Assembly (NCBI GenBank): GCA_003427395.1
Contig: BFEA01000015.1
Span: 6,240,634 to 6,276,845, forward strand
Direction: 5' to 3'
Length of the DNA: 36,212 bases
Origin: Chara braunii
Lineage: Eukaryota; Streptophyta; Charophyceae; Charales; Characeae
Positions 20,058 through 29,688 of the stretch are shown here, piece by piece. The notes below the pieces were generated by a model, which saw only the letters and a program-made list of their open reading frames with translations, did not search any database and had not been told where the DNA came from. The translations under genes were made by a program, and so were the position numbers. Position 1 is the first letter of the stretch; the number at the start of each line of letters is the position of its first letter.

Positions 20058-21083
20058 CTAGAACCCACATGTTCCAAGAAAACATCTCACTTCACTGACA
20101 TTCCTGAATGGCGTAGGCCATTCAAGGATCTTATTTGTTTTCTTGGTGTCTGGACGACGTCCTTGTTCATTGCACAGGAAACCCAAAATGGTGACTTCCT
20201 TCATGCAGTGTTTGGATTTTGCTCCACTGGCCGTAAGGTTGTATTCTTGTAACAAGTCAAGTATTTTTCTGAGATCGTTGACATAATCCCAGGCAAACTT
20301 CCTTATGCCAGGTGCAACCTCTTGCTCATCTTTCTCCATTGATCCTTTTACCGCAAGATCATCAATATAGGGCTCAGTAATCTGCGGGCTGATTTGTTGC
20401 CTGATTCTTACCATGCTCCTCTGCACCATGGCTACTGCGTTTGTCCATCTCTGGGGTGCCACATTCATATGAATCAACCCTCTGGGAGTGTGCATCACAG
20501 TGATTGGCCTATCAGCCGGATAGACTGGAAACTGGTCGTAACCAGAATATAGATCTATGAGCGAAATAATAGCCCTTCCTGCACATGCCTTAGAGAGCTG
20601 ATCTGCGTTAGGAAGCCCACCAACATCCCTAACTGTTACAACGTTCAATTTCTGCAAATCCTGCACCCATCTAAGCACTCTGTTTGGCTTAATAAAACAG
20701 AACCATGGTGATGCGTATGGTCCGCTAGAGTACCCTGCCACATGCGATCCAATCTTCCCATCCAGATACTCCACTACTATTCTTTGATCATTGGGGTTTG
20801 GGTATCTGGCTCCTCTGACATTCCATGGTTGGTGAGGGACTGTGTGGATTCGGATCATTCCCACCTTATCCACATCTAATCTCCCCCTCTGATCATCATT
20901 GAAGGCATAAGCGCGATGCTTTTCCTCCATCAATCCTACTACCAGCGCCTTCTCCTGCTCTGTCAGAAAACCCGGTTCCTCAATAATCAAATCCCCCTTT
21001 GTCTCTTCGTTGATTCTGCAACTCTCCTCATTCCATCTCTCTTTCATCTGCCCTATCAGTTCCCTCTCTTGTTCGTAATACAC
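20058..21083 (-). CDS. Reverse transcriptase region of pol
   Basis: RNA- and DNA-dependent DNA polymerase of a Ty3/gypsy-type element. The frame is open for 341 codons. The motifs in order are SPWFCFIKPN and WVQDLQKLN (fingers), SLIDLYSGYDQFPV with the first catalytic Asp, HMNVAPQRWTNAVA, the catalytic EPYIDDLAVKG (YxDD, 20358-20369), then GAKSKHCMKEVTILGF and VRCFLGTCGF. The wording is of the clade I associate from memory with charophyte and some fungal elements, not the usual angiosperm chromovirus type. The region upstream (about 21084-21170) continues the same frame with basic residues. The frame ends in a TAG that separates it from RNase H. RT alone could fold, but it is part of a broken polyprotein. 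Confidence 0.95.
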   Translation of the reverse strand: MYYEQERELIGQMKERWNEESCRINEETKGDLIIEEPGFLTEQEKALVVGLMEEKHRAYAFNDDQRGRLDVDKVGMIRIHTVPHQPWNVRGARYPNPNDQRIVVEYLDGKIGSHVAGYSSGPYASPWFCFIKPNRVLRWVQDLQKLNVVTVRDVGGLPNADQLSKACAGRAIISLIDLYSGYDQFPVYPADRPITVMHTPRGLIHMNVAPQRWTNAVAMVQRSMVRIRQQISPQITEPYIDDLAVKGSMEKDEQEVAPGIRKFAWDYVNDLRKILDLLQEYNLTASGAKSKHCMKEVTILGFLCNEQGRRPDTKKTNKILEWPTPFRNVSEVRCFLGTCGF

Positions 21084-21130
21084 ACCCTCCTCGTGTGTTA
21101 CTAGAACTGGAACTGGGTGACTCTTCTTAT

Positions 21131-21616
21131 CTACTGTCTTGTACCTCCTTTTGCTTCCTTGCTTGAGCCCATCCCTAAAAAATGTTGGCCGCTTGCTTGA
21201 GCATACGGTCCCTGCATTCTTGCTTCTTGTGTGGATGACGGCTTGTAAACTAGTTCCAACTTTCCTCCTTCAGGGTAATCATATAACTTGTCTGTCAGAG
21301 TTTTGATTGCTTCTGGTTCCGCCATCTCATAAGCGGAGACCATATGCATAGCTTGGTCAATGTTTGCCAAACTTAAAGTTAATCCTTCATCCTCCTCTCC
21401 TTCATCTTCCTCATCAGACCTCCACTCCAACTCTTTCCTCCTTTCCTCTGACTCCTCAAAGGTATATGATCCCGCATTGAGGCGGTTCTTTGAGCTATGA
21501 GGACCTGTATTCTTACAGGTGATGACCTCAAAGTTCCCGCACGCTGGGTCACATAGAATCACAAACATGGTCCCATCATGCTTTTTCATGATTAGAGCCT
21601 TCGAGCGCGATAAAAA
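21131..21616 (-). pseudogene. Protease-to-RT linker of pol (frameshifted)
   Basis: About 160 codons in a frame entered from the protease at a run of eight T (minus strand, near 21608-21616). It has a short folded-looking part (DGTMFVILCDPACGNFEVI), then an acidic stretch (SDEEDEGEEDEG) and a helical, Lys/Glu-rich end. The reading frame that leads into RT (YKTVDKKSHPVPV) differs again, so a second frameshift lies near 21180. The homopolymer shift could be a mutation, a sequencing error or programmed frameshifting. Confidence 0.6.
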
Positions 21617-22125
21617 AAACTTCCTAGTAATATAGGAAGATCCAAGCTGGGCATGATATAAAAACAAAAACGAACCTTTACTCGCCCAGCTTCCACTATC
21701 ACATTTGATGCTATGCCAGTATATCCTGACTTTCCACTTGCCCCATTAAGGTATCCACAGTCTCTCTCGTCAATTTCCAGTTCCAACTTTTTAGCTGTTT
21801 CCGAGTTCATGATGTTCATCTCTGCTCCTGTATCTACCGTTCCCGGACAACCCTTTCCCCTGATGTTAACATCAATTGACCCTGTTCCTACTGACTTTCA
21901 GTCCATTTTGCTGCCAGCAATCGTCCAGTTGGCTTCTTTGGGGATCAAGTCTTCGAGCCTAACTGTTGCCACTTTTTTCCTTGCCAGCTTAGCCTTGACC
22001 AATTCTCTGAGTTTTGGCGTTGTTGCCAAAATCTCTTTCATGTTCAGCAACTAATTGTGTCCCTCGAGAAGTTTGTTTACTAAATTCTCCAGGTCCACAC
22101 CTTCTTCAATTGAGGTATGGTACCT
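21592..22125 (-). pseudogene. Aspartic protease region of pol
   Basis: The retroviral-type protease matures Gag-Pol. The active site is GTVDTGAEMNIM, with the DTG codons at 21826-21834, followed by a flap-like GASGKSGYTG and the conserved end SLDLPILLG. Before it lies a helical segment (KEILATTPKLRELVKARL). The frame continues from the upstream linker with stops at 22126 (TGA), 22051 (TAG) and 21898 (TGA). The protease proper has no stop until the frame leaves at the T8 run. Confidence 0.8.
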
Positions 22126-22781
22126 TCACTTCTTCTTCGACTTTTCCCCAACCTTCTTATTTCCATCATTAGTTTTACGCTTTTTGGCCCTCTGCTCTGC
22201 GCGTTTGTTCTCTTCTCCTCTAAGCACCTCATCCTGATCCTCCTCATCTTCTCCTATATCGATTGAGGCTTCTGCCTGAGGTGGCAAATGAGCCTGCGCC
22301 GGTTCCTTGGACGTATTACCCCCGTTCGTTTTTTGTGCGGTAAGGGGAGTATAATTCCTTAGTGCTTGGTAAGTTGCGTCTGATCCAGCGGCCACAGTTG
22401 CTCGCACCGCTCTGGCGTTGGATGTCCTTGACTCGGAACCTTTTCTTCCTTGACTCATGGTGGAAGCTTGTTGGGCCTGAGTCGCCCTTACGGCTCTGAC
22501 ATTGTGTGCTCTTAGCTCGGAAGCTTCTTTTTCCTGTCCCATAGTGAATACATGCGGAATGCTCATTCCCAAGTCTTTAACTTCTCTACAGATGTCTGTC
22601 ATTCTTGTGTTTAACCTTCTCATCTTATCCACCAGGTCTTCCATCCTTCCCATGACTTCCTTTGATGACTCCTTTACCTCATTGTCTTCTTCTGGCTCAA
22701 TCTCAATCAGCGGGACATCTTATTTTTCCTCACTTATTCTCATTCCTTTTCCTAGCTGATTACTCAACTCATGAATCTCCT
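22126..22781 (-). pseudogene. Gag-protease linker, charged and repetitive
   Basis: It opens with VEEIHELSNQLGKG in a frame shifted from gag near 22800-22830. It then has a helical region with an internal duplication (HNVRAVRAT and SNARAVRAT), and ends in a strongly acidic then basic tail (GEDEEDQDEV; KRAEQRAKKRK). A TAA interrupts it at 22720. It looks like a flexible Gag-Pol spacer with a nuclear-signal-like basic cluster. It has no recognised catalytic motif. Confidence 0.6.
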
Positions 22782-24407
22782 CTACCCAAACAAACGGGTC
22801 CTCTTTCTCCTGCCATATGTGAAACATGGCTGGCCCACTGGTCCAAGTCCCGCAACTCTGAGTGCTTCCTTTCTAGTGCCTCCTGGAATGTTTGGGTCTA
22901 TCTGCCTTTCTGTCTTGTCGAACACATCTCCATCTATGTTTGACGTAATTAATCCATCACCTTCATCCATTCTCCTGACATGACACCTTTTTACAGTGTG
23001 TCCTCTGATTGTACAGTGGGTGAATATATAGTCACTGTAATCTATCAATCCTCTTCCAAATCTCTGACCGTTCCACTGCCCATCACTTCTGCCAAAACCC
23101 CTACCATAGTTCTGGTTATAACCTTGGCCGTAACCCTGGTTATAGCCTTGATTGAAATCTTGGCTGATTTGGTTGAAGTTCGTTTGGTTATAATTTCCTT
23201 GTTGAGGGGCTCTTTGATTGCCCCAGCTTCCTCCTTGTCCCCCATTTCCTCTTCCTCCGTATCCTCGGCCTCCCTGACCATTTCCTCTTCCCCAGTTACT
23301 ATTTCTACTTTGTCCTTGTCCGTGTCCTTGCCCCTGAAACTGCTGCTGCCCTTGATTTTCTGGCGGTGCGTGCTGAGGTTGACCTTCACTTCGTCCCTGT
23401 GAAGGCTCTGCTTCCTGCATGTGAGGCATATTTGGTTTATACCCTAACCATTGATTCTTTGGGAAGTACCCTTGCCAAGCTCCCATTGATGCCGCAACCG
23501 GTCAAGGTCCCTTAAGAGATCCTTGGTTTTGCTTTCCACGACCAGTCTGTCCTCTGCCGGTTCCTTGTCCTCCCGTTGCTTGATTGCGATTTTGCCTTTG
23601 TGTCTTCTTTGGTTGGGTTACTGTCTCAGACTTTTTCCCTCCTTCTTCCTTTTCTTCTCTTTCTCCATACTTCCTCTTACTTGCTGCCTGACCCACTGCC
23701 ATTACAGATCCTGAGTCAACTTTATCTCTCAATTCTTTCAGCTGAGTTGCCATACTGCTTAATATTCCTCCTAAGGCCGAGTCAGTCCCTTGGATGACTC
23801 CAACTTCCTTTCTCTTCTTCCTTTTCATTTTCACTTGATGGTGGAATACTTGATCCAGATCTCCGGATGTCAGGTTTCTCTTTATTGTTTCCCATGATGT
23901 CTTCTTCCCTGGAGCTCCACCTCGGGTCAGTTCCATTGCTTCATATCTGGAGAATTTTCCGAGGAAGATTACACACTGCATCTCTTCGGAAAGGCCTGGA
24001 ACTCTCGCAACCATCTTTTCAAAAGTCGTTGCAAAGGCCCCTATTGTAGTAAAGTCACTTTGGCTAATGTTGTGAAGCTCGTCTACGGTCAACAACCCAT
24101 CTCCTAATTTGTACTTCCTCTGCATTTCTTTCTTGAAGTCATCCCAGTTCCCCTGGGCATCGGTTACAATCCTTTCCACATCCGGACGAAGCTCTCACCA
24201 TACATATTCATATAACTGAGCGAATTTCTCAGCTGGGGTTAAACGATTGAAGACCTGCTCTAGCAACTCTAGCCAGTGCGACACCCTTTCTCCTTTGAAC
24301 GGAAAAATTTCTATCCAAGGTAATTGCGACCGCCTGATGTTTCTATTATCCAGTAACTTAGCGATGTCTGCTGCAGTGATGGACCCTTGTCCAGCGCTAT
24401 CCCCCAT
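22782..24407 (-). pseudogene. Gag: capsid plus RGG/YG-rich nucleocapsid
   Basis: The structural protein of the particle. The ATG at 24407 (MGDSAGQG) starts one frame of 542 codons with in-frame TGAs at 24195 and 23502. The capsid part has WIEIFPFKGERVSHWLELLE and, later, WDDFKKEMQRKYKL, the usual Ty3/gypsy Gag signature. Then come a basic linker (KMKRKKRKE) and a Gln/Gly/Asn/Tyr-rich segment with RGG and QGYNQGYGQ repeats that looks prion-like and RNA-binding. A zinc knuckle follows (FTHCTIRGHTVKRC, about 22983-23024) in which the first Cys is Phe. The frame closes at 22782, with a shift into the linker just before. A possible splice acceptor lies 22 nt upstream of the ATG. Confidence 0.85.
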
Positions 24408-24428
24408 CTTTCCTCAACCTTTGGTTGA

Positions 24429-24432
24429 TCTG
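24429..24432 (-). other. Possible splice acceptor before gag
   Basis: The minus strand reads TTTCTTTCATATGATAACAG|A. The exon would start at 24429, upstream of the gag ATG. The pyrimidine tract is moderate. Confidence 0.3.
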
Positions 24433-24570
24433 TTATCATATGAAAGAAAACAACAAGTCCCTGAATTATTTTCAAACTTTTGCCTTTGCTTATAGTATCG
24501 ACTTACTAATGTCCCTTTTTGGAATATTCCCCCCCTTCTACTTAAATTAGTCATAACTTATGATTCTCCA

Positions 24571-25344
24571 TCATTCCTGCCTTTCAACTTCCTCGATTGA
24601 TACCCAATTTCCAGACCACGAATCGTATATCATCCCAAACATTATGGGGAGACCGTCGATGCGTATTTTAATCTTCATTTCAGCCTTGAGTTTCTTCCAG
24701 AAGGTCTCTCTAGGCTCTGTAAAATTTACCCGGACATAAGCCTCAACTGTGGACAGTATCTCCTCAAACTCTCTATCTGCCAATCCTGATCCCATTTCGA
24801 GATATAAACGATAGAGAGTCTGGGGCGTACAGAAAGCATATCCGGTCTGCGGAATGACCAAGACGGCCAACGCCGCTCGCTCAACATTGGCTTGCCCTTT
24901 GAAAGCTTCATCAACGATGAAGTCTGGGATATTTTTTTGGACGTACTCGGTTGGATAGGAGAAATCCGATGCCCATTTTGTATCTGTTGTAGATATAATG
25001 GGTTGAAGTTCTCCCCAACTTGTTTCTCGAACTTTCTCGTTTAAAACGGCCTCTGTCATCTGGACATACTAACATATGGGTTGAATGTCTCCCAGTGCCA
25101 GATCTACACCATGCATCCTCCATAGGTGTGCCGAAAGATACAAGGTGGCTCGTACTATTACACTTTCCCGATCTAAGGTATGTCCAGTCTCGACCCATAC
25201 AAATGCCTTCTGATCAATAGAGACGCCACACCAAGAAGTAATTTCTTCTTCCCTTTCAGTCCATCCCAGAGGTAATGACATCTTCAGTCCCTGAGATGTG
25301 CGAACAAACAATTCAACTTTGAACCTCTGAACGACATATGACAT
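24571..25344 (-). pseudogene. A2: second member of a tandem unknown ORF family
   Basis: The ATG at 25344 (MSYVVQRFKVELFV) opens 258 codons in one frame, with a single in-frame TAG at 25069-25071. It is clearly homologous to A1 along most of its length. Shared blocks are SWCGVSIDQKAFVWVET versus TWCEISIGLEAFIWVET, RATLYLSAHLWRM versus RVTLYLSALLWKM, VDEAFKGQANVER versus IDEAFSGVENVER, YRLYLEMGSGLA versus YCLYLEMGPKLA, and FWKKLKAEMKIKI versus YWKKLRKKVCIEI. There is no signal peptide, zinc motif or membrane segment. I recognise no known domain. It lies between A1 and gag on the coding strand, with an acceptor-like site 21 nt before the ATG. It is probably an accessory or structural protein of the element. 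Confidence 0.7.
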
Positions 25345-25364
25345 CTTGGCTGTTTTCTTGGTAC

Positions 25365-25368
25365 CCTG
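25365..25368 (-). other. Candidate splice acceptor before A2
   Basis: The minus strand reads TTTTGTTTCCTCTAACAG|GGTA, a strong acceptor. The exon would start at 25365, 21 nt from the A2 ATG. The A1 site has the same AACAG|GGTA context. Confidence 0.45.
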
Positions 25369-25804
25369 TTAGAGGAAACAAAATCAGTGCATCTAAGTGT
25401 GAGATTGACAATCTATTCCCTCCTGTCTAAGTTGTCTGCTTCCTTATACGATTGTATGTAAACTTCCTATTAATTAACATCCTCCCCGTTTAGGCAATGA
25501 TCCTTAATGATTACCGTTATACTTACCATCACTTTTTCTCAATATCTTATCCAATCTTAATTACCAACTCTTAAGGCCTCGCGTCCCTATTAGATACCCC
25601 TTTGATATCAAAAGAAGGAAAGCAGGGTAACACAAATCCCGGAATATGATCGGAGGCAGTGGTCTTCTTTCGTAGTCCCCGCCGTTACATGCTTACTTTC
25701 TTAGACCTTAGGTCTCCCTTCTGATACCCAAAACGTTCCTTGACACATCTCCTGTCTTTGGATTTTGCTCATTTTTCTCAATTGTCCAGTTCGTCCGAGG
25801 GCCC

Positions 25805-26544
25805 TCAATCTCCGTACCAAAATTCCCTGACCATGCCAAAAAGAGAAGGAATATCGTCTATAAAAATTTCAATACAGACTTTCTTACGGAGCTTCTTCCA
25901 ATATGTCATACGATTGTCCAACCAATAACTTTGCATATATGCATTCACAATACATAAGACATCATAGAAATCGTTTTTGCTAGTTTCGGTCCCATTTCCA
26001 AGTATAGACAGTACATGATACTAAGCGCGTTAAACTCAAAGCCTCTTTTTGGTACTGATCGTGCCGCGTGTATGACCCGCTCCACATTCTCCACTCCTGA
26101 GAAGGCTTCGTCGATTATGACTTTAGGAAGAGTTGTTTTGACATTTATAGCCGGATAGACGAAATCTTATGCCCACTTTGCTTCAATTGATCGCAAGATC
26201 ATTCCTTTTTCTCCCCTATTCACTTTCTGAGAAAACGCTTCAAGTATTGATCCAGCAGTCAGAATATATTTGGAAAGAGAACGACTTTTTCTTATCGCGA
26301 GGTCAATTGAAAGCATCTTCCAAAGAAGTGCAGACAGGTAGAGGGTCACTCTTATTATCGCACATCTTCCTCCCGAAGTCTTTTCAGTTTCAACCCATAT
26401 AAAGGCTTCTAGCCCTATCGAAATTTCACACCATGTGTCCATATCTTCGCCTTCTTCCCACTTCCTTCGGGGTAGTGTCATTTCTATCCCTTCGCCTTTT
26501 TGCTGGGGTAAGTTAATCGGATAGAACTCAGCAGCGAACCACAT
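25805..26544 (-). pseudogene. A1: first member of a tandem unknown ORF family
   Basis: The ATG at 26544 (MWFAAEFYPINLP) leads to a TAA at 26167. The homology to A2 continues in the same frame (DFVYPAINVKTTLP) until an A5 run near 25974-25979. There it moves to another frame that ends at 25805 (SLFGMVREFWYGD). With one stop and one frameshift it is a pseudogene of about 246 codons, the same length class as A2. The N-terminus differs from A2 for about 20 residues. No known domain is recognised. The pair probably arose by duplication inside the element; the divergence is large, so the duplication is old. Confidence 0.65.
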
Positions 26545-26563
26545 TTCCGGTGCGATTCTTTAC

Positions 26564-26567
26564 CCTG
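26564..26567 (-). other. Candidate splice acceptor before A1
   Basis: The minus strand reads TTTTGCGTATTGTGTAAACAG|GGTA. The exon would start at 26564, 20 nt from the A1 ATG, mirroring the A2 arrangement. The 400 nt between ORF1 and this site carry no ORF. Confidence 0.4.
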
Positions 26568-26969
26568 TTTACACAATACGCAAAAGAAAGAACCTTATTT
26601 TAATTCACTATCTAGTCCCCCCTTATTGCAATCTATCCTATATTGATCTCTCCTTAGTTCTGAAAGTGTTGAACTAAAAGAGGATCTATTGCCTTATTCC
26701 AACTGACAATCTTAGCTTGCCTAGCCGTAAGAGTTAGCTTGTGAGAATAAGCTGATCACTCCCCTTGTCTTGATCAAACCCATATCTTCTTATTCACTCC
26801 TTGCCGCTCTGGCATGCTTATCATTAAACTATCCTTCACTTATTTTGGAGATGCTTGAACATTGATCACTTCATTTCCGTAGACGTGTCCTATGGTCCAA
26901 TATACAGTTTTCCCTCATCTAACAAGGTTATACCAGCCTTCTTTGTTGTACTATTCCAATCCATAATCC

Positions 26970-27482
26970 TTATATAATTTTTTTATGTAACAAGTAGGAC
27001 ACTAGTCCACAAATTTCTATTAGGAATATCATAAATAACAAAAGCGAAATACACAACCTTCTATCATATGATGCAGGTTGGGAAACAACAGGAGGATCAG
27101 GAACATGCGGCGCAGGTTGTGATGTTGATAAGCGCGGTTGAGGAAGGATTGTCAACTGCCTTTCTGGAGCCGAGGAAGATGGTGATGTGTAAGGTCCAAA
27201 TCGGGGCCAGCTAGGTGGCTCAAAACGAGGCGGAGACGCACCATAACGCCTCTCATACTTATAAGCATAGTAAGCCATTTTTCCTGGCGACGGAGTGCGT
27301 TCACGCCACTCTTTCTGATGTTTACGCGCCCTTAACCCTTCCTCCTTCTCTTCTAGTCCTTCATCATACTCTTCCTCCCAATCACCTCGTTCCTTGGTCA
27401 AGTCTATGGCCCTATCGACAGCCTTTCCTAGCCTTCCACCTCTTCCTCTTCTAGTGCCAGTCCCACGACCCTTAGGAGCCAT
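26970..27482 (-). CDS. ORF1: small basic protein with C-terminal membrane segment
   Basis: An intact 170-codon frame starts at the ATG at 27482, the first ATG after the leader. Residues 1-25 are Arg/Gly-rich (RGTGTRRGRGGRLG). About 30-65 is charged and helical. About 65-140 is Pro/Ser-rich and disordered. Residues about 143-163 are a single hydrophobic segment (SLLLFMIFLIEICGLVSYLL) followed by HKKII, as in tail-anchored membrane proteins. There is no signal peptide. It lies between the PBS and A1, where LTR elements rarely carry a gene. It has no stops, unlike its neighbours, although its short length makes that weak evidence of selection. The function is unknown. Confidence 0.55.
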   Translation of the reverse strand: MAPKGRGTGTRRGRGGRLGKAVDRAIDLTKERGDWEEEYDEGLEEKEEGLRARKHQKEWRERTPSPGKMAYYAYKYERRYGASPPRFEPPSWPRFGPYTSPSSSAPERQLTILPQPRLSTSQPAPHVPDPPVVSQPASYDRRLCISLLLFMIFLIEICGLVSYLLHKKII

Positions 27483-27624
27483 ATTTAAAGATATGGATAA
27501 CTTCGACTTTTTCTCACTGTTTTGTCTCCCTACTTAAAAATAACCCTTTTGTCCTCGTTGATACTCACTAATACTACTATCTTATCTATTAACCTTTATC
27601 TTTGTCGTTTTGCCTAGATCATCG

Positions 27625-27630
27625 ACTTAC
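27625..27630 (-). promoter_or_regulatory. Candidate major splice donor in the leader
   Basis: The minus strand reads GGGTGTG|GTAAGTCG, a near-perfect donor 43-48 nt after the PBS and about 145 nt before the ORF1 ATG. With the acceptors before A1, A2 and gag, it would allow a common leader exon to be joined to each downstream gene. Confidence 0.45.
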
Positions 27631-27672
27631 CACACCCAAGTTCGTTCACTAAGGACCTCGGCTGGAAAGCGA

Positions 27673-27692
27673 GATCCGCGGCAACGGCGCCA
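27673..27692 (-). promoter_or_regulatory. Primer-binding site, tRNA-Asp type
   Basis: The minus strand reads TGGCGCCGTTGCCGCGGATC, two bases after the LTR end. The 3' end of plant-type tRNA-Asp is complementary to TGGCGCCGTTGCCGGGGATC, so only one base of 20 differs. It fixes the LTR inner boundary and the direction of the element. Confidence 0.85.
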
Positions 27693-27755
27693 CCTGTCGC
27701 GGGCGGTGTCGCGCCCTGAGGGGAGCGCTGAACCTCACGGTCGTGTCACACAAGA

Positions 27756-27761
27756 TTTATT
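27756..27761 (-). promoter_or_regulatory. AATAAA signal in 5' LTR
   Basis: The same signal as at 2665-2670. In the 5' LTR it would have to be bypassed for full-length RNA. Confidence 0.4.
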
Positions 27762-28182
27762 TTCGAAGAAATCAACTCGTCACCACTCCAACCGTGCGCG
27801 CGTGCTGTACCTCTGACGACGCCCTGCGACAGGTCGAGACGTCGCGAGGTACAACTTACCTCCACCCGAGGAGCTGTCACCACCCTCCGGTAGGCGTATC
27901 CCTGCTGAGCTACCGACCCACGTACGAAGGCTTTTACATGCCTGAGCAAAGGTAGGTCGGCCAATGGCGTTTGCTCGATCGCTGTAGCACTAAATAGGGT
28001 ACTCGCGGTAAGACACATAAAACCCACCCGCTACGTATTTCAGGTCGAAATTTTTAACGGTAGTCTATTTCTGCTCTATGCTTTAATTTTCTTGATGATC
28101 GAATCTGTCCGACTTTCCGAACTGTTAAGACTTTCTACCCTACTGATCAGATTATGTCACAACTGTTAACAAATAGCACAGG

Positions 28183-28192
28183 ATTTATATAA
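28183..28192 (-). promoter_or_regulatory. TATA box of the 5' LTR (main promoter candidate)
   Basis: The minus strand reads TTATATAAAT. The start is expected near 28155, giving about 460 nt of R/U5 before the PBS. Confidence 0.5.
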
Positions 28193-29688
28193 GACCATAA
28201 AGAGTATGAGAGTATTACCGCAAGGAACCCTTTCCACTGCCACAAGTGTTGTGTGCCCAGGACTCTTCACGATGTCAAGCCCAGATTCAATCCAAAAACC
28301 CACGAACAAAACAGACCTGTACATGATAATGCAAAGTCAATCCACTTGCCATGCACTAGCGGAGTCAACCATCAATCCACACCTCAGACTGTGTCCCTCA
28401 CTTCCCAAACGTTGTAATGCAACTCTATCTTTTCCTAAGACGTAAACCCAGCCCCCTCACATTTCTTCAAACGACCATTGAGAGTGACTAGGACCATTTA
28501 GGCAATGACCACAGGTGACAGTTTTACTGACCACAGGGTTCGACTTTAGATGTGGGTATCAAGTCAAAAGAGGGAAAAGTTGAATCGACAACGACCGACC
28601 TGTTATTGAGTGATAACAGAAAGTTGAGTCCTTTATGTAGGACTTCTCCTTTGATTGCAGTAGACCAAAACAGAGACCTGCACACACACAGGTCAACAAA
28701 GATTCAACATTTCCACTCCATTTCCACATATTAAGGGTCAAGCCCTTAGATTTGATTCGTGATCTTTAGGACTAATTCCCAAAGTCTAATCCCTAACTTC
28801 TACCTACCCTAAGTCATCTGTCACTCTTCCTCCTATGTCCTAGATCGCCTTAGGGAAACTCATATTTTCCCCAACTCTCGGTACTTGCATTTTTCTCTCT
28901 TGTGGACAAGCACACTCTCTGGTGCTTTATGCGGTAGTCTAGTTGAGATTAACTCATGCTGTTGACAACTCCTCATTAGGAGCTTATTCGCAAAGCCTCT
29001 CTTTTCCTAATCCTTTGTCCCTGCGGTTTTTGCCTTCTATTTTACTCCTCCCTATGGACTTTTGGAGTCGCCGCTGACTGAACACTCCTATTTTATTTTT
29101 ATTCTTCTTGTCCTGACATACGCAAGTCGGTGGTAGACTCACCCGGGAATCATCCACTACTTGATTAATTCCAATTCAAACGGTTAGTCAAACGAATAGT
29201 CGAATTGTTCCTACGGAAGCAAATCAATCACCCTTCATAGCTCAAGCAATCCTCATGCGATCAAACAATTCAGGCAATCAGGCACGAGTGACTGGATAAT
29301 CCATATGTGAGTATTTAGTTCTTGAAAAAANCCCTTTTAGATNCAGATGNCAATACAGAAGTTCAAACAAGTAATAGGNGACCTTCCCGGAAGCCTCCTA
29401 CTACTCCTTGATCGGAGCTCAGTCTACCTTTCATAAGCGTAATAGGACGATCCAACGGGATCACCCTACTACTAACTTAGAGTCGGACGAGCTTAAGATT
29501 AAGTCAGTGGTTTTTGGATGATTCGAAGTGCCATACTTGGTACGTTCGAATGTAGCTAAGTGGTTTATATAGAATGACTCTATGGGAGCCTCCTATATCC
29601 GGATCCAATGTCAACTAATCAGGTCATTGGTAATCATGCAATGCCAAACAAGTAGTCGGGTTACTCAATTCCCTTCTTGTTAGTTGAT

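Noticed and set aside
22980-23402. Overlapping ORFs in other frames of gag, including 140 codons on the plus strand
   Set aside because: They arise from the repetitive Gln/Gly-rich gag sequence in other frames; the gag frame has the zinc knuckle and continuity.
15515-24407. Stop-codon reassignment as the reason for in-frame stops
   Set aside because: All three stop codons occur inside frames, and ORF ends are also marked by them, so mutation is simpler.
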